64,000 bases of DNA from Nocardia albiluteola (GTDB lineage: Bacteria > Actinomycetota > Actinomycetes > Mycobacteriales > Mycobacteriaceae). Position numbers and translations under genes: made by a program. The notes beneath the pieces were generated by a model. That model did not search any database. It saw only the letters and a program-made list of their open reading frames with translations, and was not told the origin of the DNA. Below, piece after piece: positions 6,924 to 16,525 of the stretch; position 1 is the first letter of the stretch, and the number at the start of each line of letters is the position of its first letter. The stretch is from the NCBI RefSeq assembly GCF_018860155.1, contig NZ_JAHKNI010000005.1, forward strand, positions 310,001 through 374,000. Direction: 5' to 3'.

Positions 6924-8759
6924 GTGGGTCATTACAAGAGCAATGTCCGTGACCTGGAGTTCAACCTCTTCGAGGTGCTCGGGGTGGATTCGGTCCTGGA
7001 ACAAGGGGGCTACGGCGAGCTGGACGCGGTCGGCGTGCGCGACATGCTGCGGGAGGTCAAGCGTCTGGCCGAGGGGCCGCTGGGCGAATCGTACGCGGCG
7101 ACAGATCGTCACCCGCCGACGTTCGATCCGCAGACTCATATCGTGAGCCTTCCTGAGCCGTTCAAGAAGGCCTTTCGGGCGCTGCAGGCCGGTGATTGGG
7201 CACTTGTCGGTGTCGCCGAGGAGCTCGGTGGCCAACCGGCGCCGCGGGCGGTGTCGTGGGCGCTGACCGAGATGATCGTCAGCGCTCAACCCGCCGCCCA
7301 CCTGTACAATGCGGGGCCCGCGTTCGCGAACATCTTCTACAACAACGGCACCGATGAGCAGAAGAAGTGGGCTCGGAAGATCGCCGACCGCAACTGGGGC
7401 GCCACCATGGTGCTGACCGAGCCAGACGCCGGTTCCGACGTCGGCGCGGGTCGTACCAGGGCGATCCGGCAGGAGGACGGCTCCTGGCACATCGAGGGTG
7501 TCAAGCGCTTCATCACCTCGGGTGACTCCGACGACCTGTTCGAGAACATCATGCACCTGGTGCTGGCCCGACCCGAGGGCGCAGGCCCGGGCACCAAGGG
7601 TCTGTCGCTGTTCTACGTGCCCAAGTTCCACTTCGACTTCGACACCGACACCCTGGGTGAGCGCAACGGCGTGTTCGTCACCAATGTCGAGCACAAGATG
7701 GGTTTGAAGGCCTCGGCCACGTGTGAACTCACCTTCGGTGGTCACGGCGTTCCGGCCAAGGGTTGGCTGGTGGGCGAGGTGCACGACGGCATCGCGCAGA
7801 TGTTCGACGTCATCGAGAACGCGCGAATGATGGTGGGCACCAAGGCCATCGGCACGCTGTCGACCGGCTACCTGAACGCGCTGCAGTACGCCAAGACCCG
7901 CGTGCAGGGCGCCGACCTGACCCGGATGACCGATGGTGACGCGCCGCGGGTGACCATTACGCATCATCCGGATGTCCGGCGCAGCTTGATGATGCAGAAG
8001 GCCTACGCGGAGGGTCTGCGAGCGATCTACCTGTACACGGCTGCGCACCAGAATGACGATGTGGCCCAGTTGGTTTCGGGTGCCGACTCCGACATCGCGT
8101 TCCGCGTCAACGATCTGCTGCTGCCGATCGTCAAGGGTGTGGGCTCGGAGCGGGCGTACCAGTACCTGACCGATTCGCTGCAGATCTTCGGTGGCTCGGG
8201 CTTCCTGCAGGACTATCCGATCGAGCAGTACATCCGCGACGCGAAGATCGACTCGCTGTACGAGGGCACCACCGCGATCCAGGCGCAGGACTTCTTCTTC
8301 CGCAAGATCATTCGGGACAAGGGTGTGGCACTGCGGCATCTGACCGGTCGGATCACTGCGTTCCTCGACAGCGAGAACGCGCTGGACACGCTCGGGACGG
8401 AACGCGCGCTGTTGAAGACCGCCCTCGAGGACGTGCACGAGATGACGATGGCGATGAGCGGCTATATGGCCGGGGCCCAGCAGGATCCGCGGCAGTTGTA
8501 CAAGATCGGTCTCGCCTCGGTGCGTTTCCTGCTGGCGGTGGGCGACCTGCTGATCGGTTGGCGGTTGCTGCACAACGCCGAGGTCGCGCTCGAGGCGCTG
8601 CGGCGCGGGGCCGGTGGTGCGGATCAGCCATTTTATGAAGGCAAGGTCGCGGCGGCATCGTTCTTCGCCAAGAACGTCTTGCCGAGCTTGACATCCACCA
8701 GGTCGATCCTGTGCGAGGTCTCGATCGATGTCATGCAGCTCGACGAGGCGGTGTTCTGA
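6924..8759 (+). CDS. fadE5: Acyl-CoA dehydrogenase FadE5
   Basis: A 611-residue acyl-CoA dehydrogenase, the same length as mycobacterial FadE5 and with the same opening (MGHYKSNVRDLEFNLFEVLGVD). It catalyses FAD-dependent alpha,beta-desaturation of acyl-CoAs in beta-oxidation. Visible motifs are the flavin-site segment VLTEPDAGSDVGAGRTRAI, FITSGD, the substrate-loop region around LGERNGVFV, and the C-terminal LQIFGGSGFLQDYPIEQYIRD with YEGTTAIQAQDF, which carries the catalytic Glu position in this family. The start is GTG with AGAAAGGA about 8-9 bases upstream. A hypothetical gene and a thioesterase follow in the same direction with small gaps, suggesting a lipid-turnover operon. Confidence 0.93.
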   Translation: MGHYKSNVRDLEFNLFEVLGVDSVLEQGGYGELDAVGVRDMLREVKRLAEGPLGESYAATDRHPPTFDPQTHIVSLPEPFKKAFRALQAGDWALVGVAEELGGQPAPRAVSWALTEMIVSAQPAAHLYNAGPAFANIFYNNGTDEQKKWARKIADRNWGATMVLTEPDAGSDVGAGRTRAIRQEDGSWHIEGVKRFITSGDSDDLFENIMHLVLARPEGAGPGTKGLSLFYVPKFHFDFDTDTLGERNGVFVTNVEHKMGLKASATCELTFGGHGVPAKGWLVGEVHDGIAQMFDVIENARMMVGTKAIGTLSTGYLNALQYAKTRVQGADLTRMTDGDAPRVTITHHPDVRRSLMMQKAYAEGLRAIYLYTAAHQNDDVAQLVSGADSDIAFRVNDLLLPIVKGVGSERAYQYLTDSLQIFGGSGFLQDYPIEQYIRDAKIDSLYEGTTAIQAQDFFFRKIIRDKGVALRHLTGRITAFLDSENALDTLGTERALLKTALEDVHEMTMAMSGYMAGAQQDPRQLYKIGLASVRFLLAVGDLLIGWRLLHNAEVALEALRRGAGGADQPFYEGKVAAASFFAKNVLPSLTSTRSILCEVSIDVMQLDEAVF

Positions 8760-8760
8760 T

Positions 8761-9309
8761 ATGGGCAGCGCCGAGCGTGTTGTCGGACTGGTCGTCGGGC
8801 CTGCGCGGATGGTGTGGCGGCTGTGGAAGCGTCATCGTCGGTCGGGCGCGCCCCTGTCCGACCTGGTGATCAGCAGTCGATGGAAACCGGGGCCCGCGAC
8901 CGGGGCCCCAGGCCCGTTCATGATCAGTGTCACGCAGTACACGCCAGGCCACCTGTCCGATGTTGTGGATATCTGGCGGGCGTCGGAGGCGCTGGGCGAC
9001 CAGTTGGTCGAGATCGACGGCGCGGTCGGTGTGATGACGTACGCCCAACCCGGACGCCGGCACGTCGGGTCGATCTCGATCTGGACCGACGACAAGGGCC
9101 TGGGGAAATTCATCGGACTGCCGTATCACATCGAGATCATGAACAAATACCGGCCGCGCGGCCTGCCGATCCGGTCGGCCAAGTGGTGGTCCGACGACGT
9201 CCGAATTTCCCAGGCACTGACCGAAAGCCTGCGCATGCTGGACGATCAGCCGGATCGCCGCCGGGTCAACCGGCCGAAAGCCCAGCCTTCGGCCACAGAT
9301 GAATCCTGA
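8761..9309 (+). CDS. Conserved hypothetical protein, possibly a dimeric alpha/beta-barrel fold
   Basis: A 182-residue soluble protein. It starts 1 base after the fadE5 stop. The central part (GPFMISVTQYTPGHLSDVVDIW, AVGVMTYAQPGRRHVGSISIWTD, IEIMNKYRPRG, SAKWWSDD) alternates beta strands and helices like small ABM/heme-degrading-type monooxygenase domains, but I see no residues that prove enzyme activity. The tight spacing to fadE5 and to the thioesterase gene suggests a role in the same acyl metabolism. The C-terminal 25 residues are polar and probably disordered. Confidence 0.7.
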   Translation: MGSAERVVGLVVGPARMVWRLWKRHRRSGAPLSDLVISSRWKPGPATGAPGPFMISVTQYTPGHLSDVVDIWRASEALGDQLVEIDGAVGVMTYAQPGRRHVGSISIWTDDKGLGKFIGLPYHIEIMNKYRPRGLPIRSAKWWSDDVRISQALTESLRMLDDQPDRRRVNRPKAQPSATDES

Positions 9310-9342
9310 CGAGATCAGTACGGAAGAAAGAGCACCGGGCAC

Positions 9343-9738
9343 ATGGTGAGAACGGACATCAACGCGGGTTTCGGCGAGGTGCTGGGCCTCGAATACAGGG
9401 AAGTGACCGGCGATCGAGTGGCAGCCGAGTTCGTGCTCAACCCCACCTTGCATCAGCCCGACGGCATCGTGCACGGCGGTGTTTACTGTGCGGTGGTGGA
9501 GGCGTTGGCCAGCGTCGGCGGGTCCGAATGGTATGGCGACAAGGGACGAGTGGTCGGCGTGAACAACAGTACCGATTTCCTGCGTGCCATAGGCGACGGG
9601 ATTCTCTACGGTGAGGCCCTGCCGGTGCATCGTGGCCGAAGCCAGCAGCTGTGGACAGTGACGATCACCGATGGCGAGGGCAGGCTCGTCGCCCGTGGCA
9701 GCGTTCGCCTGGCCAACCTCCATGCGGAAGATCGCTGA
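9343..9738 (+). CDS. PaaI-type hot-dog thioesterase
   Basis: A 131-residue single hot-dog protein. It shows FGEVLGLEYREVTGDRVAAEF, then HQPDGIVHGGVYCAVVEALAS, the conserved HGG region of the PaaI/4-hydroxybenzoyl-CoA thioesterase superfamily, and GVNNSTDFLRAI as the following strand. Members hydrolyse acyl-CoA thioesters, often as homotetramers. Its position behind fadE5 suggests it releases or recycles acyl groups. The ATG at 9343 is preceded by GGAAGAAAGAG; a GTG one codon later is an equal alternative. Substrate not predictable. Confidence 0.82.
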   Translation: MVRTDINAGFGEVLGLEYREVTGDRVAAEFVLNPTLHQPDGIVHGGVYCAVVEALASVGGSEWYGDKGRVVGVNNSTDFLRAIGDGILYGEALPVHRGRSQQLWTVTITDGEGRLVARGSVRLANLHAEDR

Positions 9739-9807
9739 CCACGGTGCGCGGCGCGCTCACGGGGTGCGGTCACGATTTGCCGTGGCGAGGAATCGGCGGG
9801 AGCAGGA

Positions 9808-10911
9808 TCAGTCGGCGGTCAGGCGCTTGGCCGCGGCGGCGATGCGCTCGTCGGTCGCGGTGAGGGCGATCCGGACGTGGTCGGTGCCGGTCGGGCCGTA
9901 GAAGTCGCCGGGGGCGGCCAGGATGCCGCGCTCGGCCAGCCAATCCACGGTGGCGCGGCCGTTCTCGCCGCGGGTGGACCACAGATACAGGCCCGCGACG
10001 GAATGATCGACGCGGAAACCCGCCTGCCGCAAGGCCTCTCGCAACACCTTGCGGCGGGCGCGGTAGCGCTCGCGCTGGGCGTCCTCGTGCGCGTCGTCGC
10101 TCAGCGCGGCGGTCATCGCGGACTGCACCGGGAACGGCATGATCATGCCGGCGTGCTTGCGCACCTCGAGCAGTTCGCGCACCAGCGCCGGATCGCCGGT
10201 GACGAATCCGGCGCGGTAGCCGGCCAGATTCGAGGTCTTGGACAGCGAATGGATCGCCAGCAGGCCGGTGTGGTCGCCGTCGCACACCCGCGGATCCAGG
10301 ATCGACACCGCGGGCTCGTCCCAGGCCAGGCCCAGGTAGCACTCGTCGGAGGCGACGATCGCGCCGCGTTCGCGGGCGAATTCCACCACCTTGCGCAGAT
10401 GCTCGACCCCGAGCACCCTGCCCGTCGGATTGGACGGCGAATTCAGGAAGATCAGGGCCGGTGACTCCGGACCCAGCCGGGTGACCCCGTCCGCCCGCAG
10501 CGTTCGGGTGCCCGCCAGCAGCGCGCCCACTTCGTAGGTGGGATAGGCGATCTCGGGGATGACCACGAGATCCGCCGCGCCCAGGCCCAGCAGCCGTGGC
10601 AGCCCGGCGATCAGTTCCTTGGTGCCGATCGCGGGCAGCACCGCATCCGGCGCGATGCCCGTGACGCCGTACCGCCGCGCGAGCGCATCGACCGCCGCGG
10701 CGCGCAGCTGCGGGGTGCCGTGCGTGGCCGGATAGCCGGGCACGTCGGCGACCTCGGCCAGGGCCGCGCGGATCAGCGGATCGACGGGATCGACGGGGGT
10801 ACCGACCGACAGGTCGACGATGCCGTCGGGATGGGTCGCTGCCCGCATCTTCGCCGAAGCGATGGTGTCCCAAGGGAAATCGGGCAGCAGACTGCTAACG
10901 GGGTGGCGCAA
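9808..10911 (-). CDS. dapC: N-succinyldiaminopimelate aminotransferase DapC
   Basis: A fold-type I PLP aminotransferase of about 367 residues, close to the mycobacterial DapC length. It transfers an amino group to N-succinyl-2-amino-6-ketopimelate in the succinylase route to meso-diaminopimelate. Motifs: LSVGTPVDPVDPLI, GIGTKELI-like AIGTKELIAGLP, NSPSNPTGRVLG, DECYLGL and the PLP lysine in SLSKTSNLAGYRAGF. The start is unclear: no ATG or GTG fits the family N-terminus (VSSLLPDFPWDT), and the likely choice is the TTG at 10911, overlapping nothing and 5 bases from the fdxA stop. Upstream-open ATGs read through fdxA in another frame and are unlikely. It is co-directional with fdxA, as in mycobacteria. 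Confidence 0.88.
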   Translation of the reverse strand: MRHPVSSLLPDFPWDTIASAKMRAATHPDGIVDLSVGTPVDPVDPLIRAALAEVADVPGYPATHGTPQLRAAAVDALARRYGVTGIAPDAVLPAIGTKELIAGLPRLLGLGAADLVVIPEIAYPTYEVGALLAGTRTLRADGVTRLGPESPALIFLNSPSNPTGRVLGVEHLRKVVEFARERGAIVASDECYLGLAWDEPAVSILDPRVCDGDHTGLLAIHSLSKTSNLAGYRAGFVTGDPALVRELLEVRKHAGMIMPFPVQSAMTAALSDDAHEDAQRERYRARRKVLREALRQAGFRVDHSVAGLYLWSTRGENGRATVDWLAERGILAAPGDFYGPTGTDHVRIALTATDERIAAAAKRLTAD

Positions 10912-10916
10912 CGGTG

Positions 10917-11240
10917 TTACTCGCTGGCCATCTGCGGCAGCGCGGCAATGAACGATGGGTCGAAATCGACCTTGCCGACCTTGGTGGCGCCGCCCGGCGA
11001 CCCCAGATCGTCGAAGAAATCGACGTTCGCGTTGATGTACCCGCTCCACTGGTCCGGGGTGTCGTCCTCGTAGAAGATCGCCTCCACCGGGCACACCGGC
11101 TCACACGCACCACAGTCCACGCACTCGTCCGGATGGATGTACAGCATGCGACCGCCCTCGTAGATGCAGTCCACGGGGCATTCCTCGATGCACGCCTTGT
11201 CCTTCACGTCAACGCACGGTTCAGCGATGATGTACGGCAC
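10917..11240 (-). CDS. fdxA: Seven-iron ferredoxin
   Basis: A 107-residue 7Fe ferredoxin. The first cluster ligands are in EPCVDVKDKACIEECPVDC (Cys 9, 17, 21, 25 region, giving the [3Fe-4S] site with one ligand shared), and the second in ECVDCGACEPVCPVEAI, a CxxCxxCxxxCP [4Fe-4S] motif. The C-terminal extension is acidic, as in mycobacterial FdxC/FdxA. It carries electrons at low potential to unidentified partners such as P450s or reductases. The start is GTG with AGGAG 8 bases upstream. It is followed by dapC on the same strand, the arrangement known from Mycobacterium. Confidence 0.93.
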   Translation of the reverse strand: MPYIIAEPCVDVKDKACIEECPVDCIYEGGRMLYIHPDECVDCGACEPVCPVEAIFYEDDTPDQWSGYINANVDFFDDLGSPGGATKVGKVDFDPSFIAALPQMASE

Positions 11241-11419
11241 TGCCGCTCTCCTAGTCTGTTCTTGCCTGCGAAATACCTATTCCGCGCGCCCGCGCCAGGG
11301 TATCCCGGCACCTCACATTACTACTGGTCGGCCTTGCCTAACTCGGTACCGCGCGACGCCGCGGCGGCCAAGCGATCATCCTAGCCACCACGGCGCCGTA
11401 TGCCGATTCCACCGGCTCG

Positions 11420-14029
11420 TCAGCCCACCGACAGCGGGACCGCGGAGAACTTGCGCCCGGGCCGGCCGTAGAGCGTGGTCCGCTCGCGGGCCGGACGGCC
11501 GATCCCCTCGGCGATCTCCTCCAACTCGGCCACGGTCTTCGCCGAGCCGTGCTCGGATCCGGCCATGCGCGAGATGGTCTCCTCCATCAGGGTGCCGCCC
11601 AGATCGTTGGCGCCGCCGTTGAGCATCACCCGGGTGCCCGCGACGCCGAGCTTGACCCAGCTGGTCTGGATGTTGGAGATCCGGCCGTGCAGCATGATGC
11701 GCGAGAGCGCGTGCGCGGCACGGTTGTCGCGGATCGTGGGCCCCGGGCGCGAGGCGCCGGCCAGATACAGCGGCGCGCTCTGATGCACGAACGGCAGCAG
11801 CACGAATTCGGTGAAACCGCCCGTCTCGTCCTGGATTCCGCGCAGCACGCGCAGATGCCCGACCCAGTGCTGGGGGTTGTCGACGTGGCCGTACATCATC
11901 GTCGAGCTCGAGCGGATGCCCACCCGGTGCGCGGTGGTGATCACGTCGATCCACGCGGAGGTGGGCAGCTTGCCCTTGGTGAGCACCCAGCGCACCTCGT
12001 CGTCCAGGATCTCTGCCGCGGTGCCTGGAATCGTATCCAGCCCGGCCTCTTTCAACGCCACCAGCCAGTCGTGGATGCTCTCGCCGCCGCGGGAGGCGCC
12101 GTTGACGATCTCCATCGGGCTGAACGCGTGCACATGCATCGAGGGCACCCGCTGCTTCACCGCCCGCACCAGATCGGCGTAGCCGGTGACCGGCAGCTCG
12201 GGATCGATGCCACCCTGCATGCAGACCTCGGTGGCGCCCTCGACGTAGGCCTCCCAGGCACGATCGGCGACGTCCTGCGCGGACAGGGAGAACGCGTCGG
12301 CGTCGCCCTTGCGCTGGGCGAACGCGCAGAACCGGCAGCCGGTGTAGCAGATGTTGGTGAAGTTGATGTTCCGGTTGACGATGTAGGTGACGTCGTCACC
12401 GACCGCGTCGCGGCGCAGCTGATCGGCGAAGGCGGCGATCGCGTCCAGTTCCGGCCCGTCGGCGGTGGCCAGGGCCAGGTATTGCGCGTCCGACAGGCCC
12501 GCGGGATCGCGCTCGGCCGCCCGCAGGGCCGCGGTCACATCGGTGTCGAGCTTGACCGGGGCCGACAGCGACAGCACCTGTTCGCGCACCGTGTCCCAGT
12601 CGCCGAAGGCGCCGAGGGATTCGGACTCCAGCCCGGAATCGCTGCGCGAGACCGTGTTGCGGCCCTCGGTGTCGATGGCGGTGTTGAGATCGACGCGGCC
12701 GACCGAGGACCAGTCCTGATCCGGCTCCTGCCACGGGCGGCCCTCCGGACAGATGTCGCGCGCCAGTCCGGTATCCGGATCGGCAAGGGCGGCAACATGT
12801 CCCGCCACCCGCGGATCGATCCATGGATGCCCGGCCCGAACATACTTGGGGTGTGCGGTGAGGCGCTCGGTGAGCGTGTATCCGGCCTGCGCGGTGACCT
12901 GGGCCAGGGTCTCCAGATTCGGCCAGGGCCGTTCCGGATTCACGTGGTCGGGTGTGAGCGGGGACACACCGCCCCAGTCGTCGATGCCCGACTCGATCAG
13001 CGCGCGGCATTCGTCCAGCGCTACCAGGTTCGGCGGCGCCTGGATACGCATCTTCGGACCGAGCAGCAGCCTGGTCACCGCGATGGCGGCGCGGAACTCC
13101 TCGAGACCGGCGTCGGGGGCGTTGCGCATCGCGGTGTCGTGCTTGGCCAGGAAGTTCTGCACGATCACCTCCTGCACGTGCCCGAATGCCTTGTGCGACT
13201 GACGGATGGCCAGGATCGACTCGGCGCGCTCGGTGATGGTCTCGCCGATGCCGATCAGGATGCCGGTGGTGAACGGCACCGACAGGCGGCCCGCGTCGGT
13301 GAGCGCGCGCAGGCGCACCGCGGGATCCTTGTCCGGGCTGCCGTAGTGGGCCTGGCCGCGCTGGGTGAACAGCCGCTCGGAGGTGGTCTCGAGCATCATG
13401 CCCATCGAGGGCGCGACCGGCTTGAGCCGGGACAGCTCCGCCCAGCTCATGACCCCCGGATTCAGGTGCGGCAGCAGGCCGGTCTCCTCGAGCACCCGGA
13501 TGGACATGGCGCGCACGTAGTCGAGCGTGGAATCGTAGCCGCGCTCGTCGAGCCACTGCCGGGCCTCGGGCCAGCGCTCCTCCGGACGATCGCCGAGGGT
13601 GAAAAGCGCCTCCTTGCAGCCCAATTCGGCGCCGCGCCGGGCGATGTCCAGCACCTCGTCGGGCTCCAGGTACATGCCCCTGCCCGCGGCGCGCAGCTTG
13701 CCGGGCACGGTGACGAAGGTGCAGTAATGGCAGGTGTCCCGGCACAGATTCGTCAGGGGGATGAAGACCTTGCGGGAATAGGTGATCGGTAACGCGGCGC
13801 CCGCCGCGATGTGCGGGTACGTCTCGCGTAGGCCCGCATCGCGGACCCGGACCGCCGAGGTACACAGATCCGCCAGATCTGCTCCGCGTGCCTGCAGCAG
13901 CACCACGGCCTCGTCGAGATTGAGCGTCGCCCCGTCGCGCGCACGCCGCAGGGCACGGCGCATCGCCGATTCCGCGGGTGCGCTGGGCGGGATGCCGGGT
14001 TCAGGTAGATCCGTCACGCCCTCGATCAT
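11420..14029 (-). CDS. fbiC: F420 cofactor synthase FbiC (7,8-didemethyl-8-hydroxy-5-deazariboflavin synthase)
   Basis: An 869-residue fusion of two radical SAM enzymes. The N-terminal CofG-like half has its CxxxCxxC cluster motif in CRDTCHYCTF near residue 100; the C-terminal CofH-like half has CYTGCRFCAF near residue 560. Together they make the deazaflavin Fo from tyrosine and 5-amino-6-ribitylaminouracil, the core of coenzyme F420. Length and domain order match actinobacterial FbiC. The F420 theme recurs at 23776, where a PPOX-type flavin/deazaflavin protein is encoded. The gene points the same way as fdxA but is separated from it by about 180 bases. Confidence 0.95.
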   Translation of the reverse strand: MIEGVTDLPEPGIPPSAPAESAMRRALRRARDGATLNLDEAVVLLQARGADLADLCTSAVRVRDAGLRETYPHIAAGAALPITYSRKVFIPLTNLCRDTCHYCTFVTVPGKLRAAGRGMYLEPDEVLDIARRGAELGCKEALFTLGDRPEERWPEARQWLDERGYDSTLDYVRAMSIRVLEETGLLPHLNPGVMSWAELSRLKPVAPSMGMMLETTSERLFTQRGQAHYGSPDKDPAVRLRALTDAGRLSVPFTTGILIGIGETITERAESILAIRQSHKAFGHVQEVIVQNFLAKHDTAMRNAPDAGLEEFRAAIAVTRLLLGPKMRIQAPPNLVALDECRALIESGIDDWGGVSPLTPDHVNPERPWPNLETLAQVTAQAGYTLTERLTAHPKYVRAGHPWIDPRVAGHVAALADPDTGLARDICPEGRPWQEPDQDWSSVGRVDLNTAIDTEGRNTVSRSDSGLESESLGAFGDWDTVREQVLSLSAPVKLDTDVTAALRAAERDPAGLSDAQYLALATADGPELDAIAAFADQLRRDAVGDDVTYIVNRNINFTNICYTGCRFCAFAQRKGDADAFSLSAQDVADRAWEAYVEGATEVCMQGGIDPELPVTGYADLVRAVKQRVPSMHVHAFSPMEIVNGASRGGESIHDWLVALKEAGLDTIPGTAAEILDDEVRWVLTKGKLPTSAWIDVITTAHRVGIRSSSTMMYGHVDNPQHWVGHLRVLRGIQDETGGFTEFVLLPFVHQSAPLYLAGASRPGPTIRDNRAAHALSRIMLHGRISNIQTSWVKLGVAGTRVMLNGGANDLGGTLMEETISRMAGSEHGSAKTVAELEEIAEGIGRPARERTTLYGRPGRKFSAVPLSVG

Positions 14030-14163
14030 GCGCCAACCATCCGACAGTTCTCCCTTCGGTGCCTGTGACGTGAGACAACTCGGCGCCCCGGCAAGCTATT
14101 CCGGATCCGCCCGCTTTTGTTCCGAGCCGTCTGCCGTCGGTGGTTCGTGCCACCATGGGCGGT

Positions 14164-14700
14164 ATGACAGACGGAGGGGTGGACAGTGCGCTCGACGGCG
14201 CCCGGTCGTTCGATCGGACGATCCTCGCGGAGCCGGCGTGGCGGCCGAGCCCGCGGGCCAAGCTGCTGTGGGCGCTGGCGCCGCTGCTCGGCTGGGCGGC
14301 GGTGCTGATCGGGGAGCTGATCTGGATATTCGTGGACGACTCGCAGCGGGTGTGGCAGCTCGTGATCGTGGCGGCGACGATCGTGCTGGGCGCGCTGAAT
14401 GTGAGCGTGGTGCCGCTGTGGCGGTATGCGGTACATCGCTGGGAGATCACCGACGAGGCGGTCTACACCCGCACCGGGTGGATCACGCAGGAGAGCCGGG
14501 TCGCGCCCATCACCCGGGTGCAGACCGTCGATACCCACCGCGGCCCGCTCGAGCGGCTGCTCGGGCTGGCGACGGTGACCGTCACGACGGCGTCCTCGGC
14601 CGGTGCGGTGCGAATTCCGGCCCTGGATGTGCCGGTGGCGGAGCGGACCGTGGAACGGCTGACCGCGGTCGCGGCGGCGCATCGGGGGGACGCGACATGA
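14164..14700 (+). CDS. PH-domain membrane protein (YdbS-like)
   Basis: A 178-residue protein with two membrane helices (LLWALAPLLGWAAVLIGELIWIF and VWQLVIVAATIVLGALNVSVV) followed by a bacterial PH (bPH2) domain: RWEITDEAVYTRTGWITQESRVAPITRVQTVDTHRG. This is the layout of YdbS. The ATGA overlap with the next gene, which encodes the YdbT-like partner, shows they are one translational unit. Homologous pairs in Bacillus have been linked to resistance against some bacteriocins, but the biochemical role is unknown. I chose the ATG at 14164; one at 14140 is also in frame. Confidence 0.82.
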   Translation: MTDGGVDSALDGARSFDRTILAEPAWRPSPRAKLLWALAPLLGWAAVLIGELIWIFVDDSQRVWQLVIVAATIVLGALNVSVVPLWRYAVHRWEITDEAVYTRTGWITQESRVAPITRVQTVDTHRGPLERLLGLATVTVTTASSAGAVRIPALDVPVAERTVERLTAVAAAHRGDAT

Positions 14701-16478
14701 GAGAGCGAGCAGTGATTCAGCCGAGCCTGGCCGAGGCGCCGTGGCGGCGGCTGGATCGCCGGATGTTGTTGCTGCACCCGGTCCGGGAGGTGGTGCGGTA
14801 CATCCCGGTGCTGGTGGTCACGCTGATCGCGGGCAGCCGCAGCGACAATCCGGGGTGGGGCCTGGCCGTGCTGGCACTGATCGTCGGGCTGGCGGTGACC
14901 CGGTGGTTCACCACCACCTATCGGATCGGTTCGGAGACAGTGCAATTGCGACGCGGGCTGCTGCGGCGCAAGACGCTCACGGTGCCGCGCTCGCGAATTC
15001 GCTCGGTCGATGTGCACGCCGATCTGATGCACCGGCTGCTCGGCCTGGTCGTGCTGGCGATCGGCACCGGCCAGCGGGTGAGCAAGGAGGAGCGTTTCCA
15101 TCTGGACGGCGTCGATGCCCGCCAGGTACCCGAACTGCGCGCGTTGCTGCTGCGTGAGGTGGAATCGCCTGCGGGGCAGCCGAATATCGTGACATCGACG
15201 CCGCAGCAGGCCACGGGAGCCGAGATCGGGCACTGGCAGCCGGGCTGGGTGCGGTATGCGCCCCTCTCGCTGAAGGGGCTGGCCGTCATCGGCCCGATCG
15301 TCGGTGTGGGATTCAAATTCGGTATCGCGGGGGTGCTGTTCAATTCGCACGTCGTCGACCGGCTCGGCAGCCGCGGTGTGCTGTTCATCGCGGGCGTCGT
15401 CGCGGTGCTGCTGGTGGGGCTCGTGGTCGTGCTGACCCTGGCCGACTGCCTCCGGTATCTGACAACGTATTTCGGCCTGCGGGTCATCGACGACGGCCAG
15501 ACCCTGCACCTGCGCCACGGCCTGTTCACCACCCGCCAGACCACCCTGGACCTGGCCCGTCTGCGCGGTGCGACCCTGAAAGAGCCACTGCTGCTGCGCC
15601 TTGCGGGCGGCGCCGAGCTCGAGGCCATCATGACCGGCACCAGCGCCCGTCAGAAGCTCCTGCCGCAGGCGCCCCGGACGGCCGTCCACCGCACCCTGGC
15701 GCAGCTGCTCGCCGGCCGCGTCCCACCGGGCGGATCAACGGAGGCTCAGGTCACGGAACACGGCAGTGCGGCAACGAGTCCGGAGTCGCCCATCACCGAA
15801 GGCGGCAGTGCGGTTGGGTCGTCGGTCGACGGCGCGATCGCCCGGGATCGCGGCGAACTGCGCGGTGTCACAGATGATTTCGAGAACTCGGCGACGTCGG
15901 CCGGCCGGGGCGAGTTGCAGCCCGGCAGTGACCCGATCGGTAGCGGCAGTGTCGCAACAGCATTCGGATCGCCCGACGGGGCTCCGGCGATGGATGCCGC
16001 GGCTCCGGCGATCGTGGATCTGATTGGGCACGGGCCTCGTGCACATCGGCGGCGATTTACTCGGGCGCTGAGTCCGCTACTGGTGATCGCGCTGGTCATG
16101 GTGGTGATCGACCTCGCGGTCGTGTCGATTCCGCCATGGGCGTGGGTCGTGCTCGGTGTCGTTGCGGTGCTGGCCGTCGCGTTGGCACAGGACCGATACC
16201 GGGGACTGGGCCATGCGGTCATCCCCGGTGACGCATCCGTCCCGACCTGGCTGATCACGCGCCACGGGTCGCTGGATCGGGACCGCGACTGTCTCGAGGC
16301 GCCGGGCATCATCGGCTGGACCGTTCGGCAGACGTTCTTCCAGCGCCGTGCCGGGCTGGCGACGCTGGTCGCCGCGACCGCGGCGGGCAAGAAGAGGTAC
16401 GAGGTGATCGACGTTCCACTCGCACAGGCATGGGCGCTGATCGACGCCGTGACGCCGGGCCGGCTGGGCCGCCGATAG
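14697..16478 (+). CDS. Multi-PH-domain membrane protein (YdbT-like)
   Basis: A 593-residue partner of the preceding protein, starting at an ATG overlapping its stop. It has paired membrane helices before each of several bPH2 domains: helices near VREVVRYIPVLVVTLIAGS, then YRIGSETVQLRRGLLRRKTLTVPRSRIRSVDV; a second set around VGFKFGIAGVLF and LVVLTLADCLRYLTTYFGL with LRHGLFTTRQTTLDL; a third near LVIALVMVVIDLAVVSI. An acidic, Ser/Gly-rich linker of about 100 residues separates the second and third blocks. The frame is open far upstream, but that is antisense to fbiC. Confidence 0.82.
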   Translation: MRERAVIQPSLAEAPWRRLDRRMLLLHPVREVVRYIPVLVVTLIAGSRSDNPGWGLAVLALIVGLAVTRWFTTTYRIGSETVQLRRGLLRRKTLTVPRSRIRSVDVHADLMHRLLGLVVLAIGTGQRVSKEERFHLDGVDARQVPELRALLLREVESPAGQPNIVTSTPQQATGAEIGHWQPGWVRYAPLSLKGLAVIGPIVGVGFKFGIAGVLFNSHVVDRLGSRGVLFIAGVVAVLLVGLVVVLTLADCLRYLTTYFGLRVIDDGQTLHLRHGLFTTRQTTLDLARLRGATLKEPLLLRLAGGAELEAIMTGTSARQKLLPQAPRTAVHRTLAQLLAGRVPPGGSTEAQVTEHGSAATSPESPITEGGSAVGSSVDGAIARDRGELRGVTDDFENSATSAGRGELQPGSDPIGSGSVATAFGSPDGAPAMDAAAPAIVDLIGHGPRAHRRRFTRALSPLLVIALVMVVIDLAVVSIPPWAWVVLGVVAVLAVALAQDRYRGLGHAVIPGDASVPTWLITRHGSLDRDRDCLEAPGIIGWTVRQTFFQRRAGLATLVAATAAGKKRYEVIDVPLAQAWALIDAVTPGRLGRR

Positions 16479-16484
16479 TGTGCC

Positions 16485-16525
16485 GCCCGCTCCCATCCGG
16501 CCATCCGACCCGGGAGCGAGCGGGC
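16485..16525 (+). terminator. Possible terminator hairpin
   Basis: GCCCGCTC (16485-16492) pairs with GAGCGGGC (16518-16525) just after the stop of the PH-domain gene at 16478. The loop holds a further CCC/GGG pairing. There is no long T-run, as is usual in these genomes, so its activity is uncertain. Confidence 0.4.

Noticed and set aside
6657..8573. 638-codon minus-strand frame over fadE5
   Set aside because: Antisense of a highly conserved FadE5; composition dominated by Arg, His, Gln, Val.
13782..14696. N-terminal 305 codons of the open frame that ends in the YdbT-like gene
   Set aside because: They lie antisense to fbiC and out of frame over the YdbS-like gene; translation really starts at the ATG overlapping that gene's stop.
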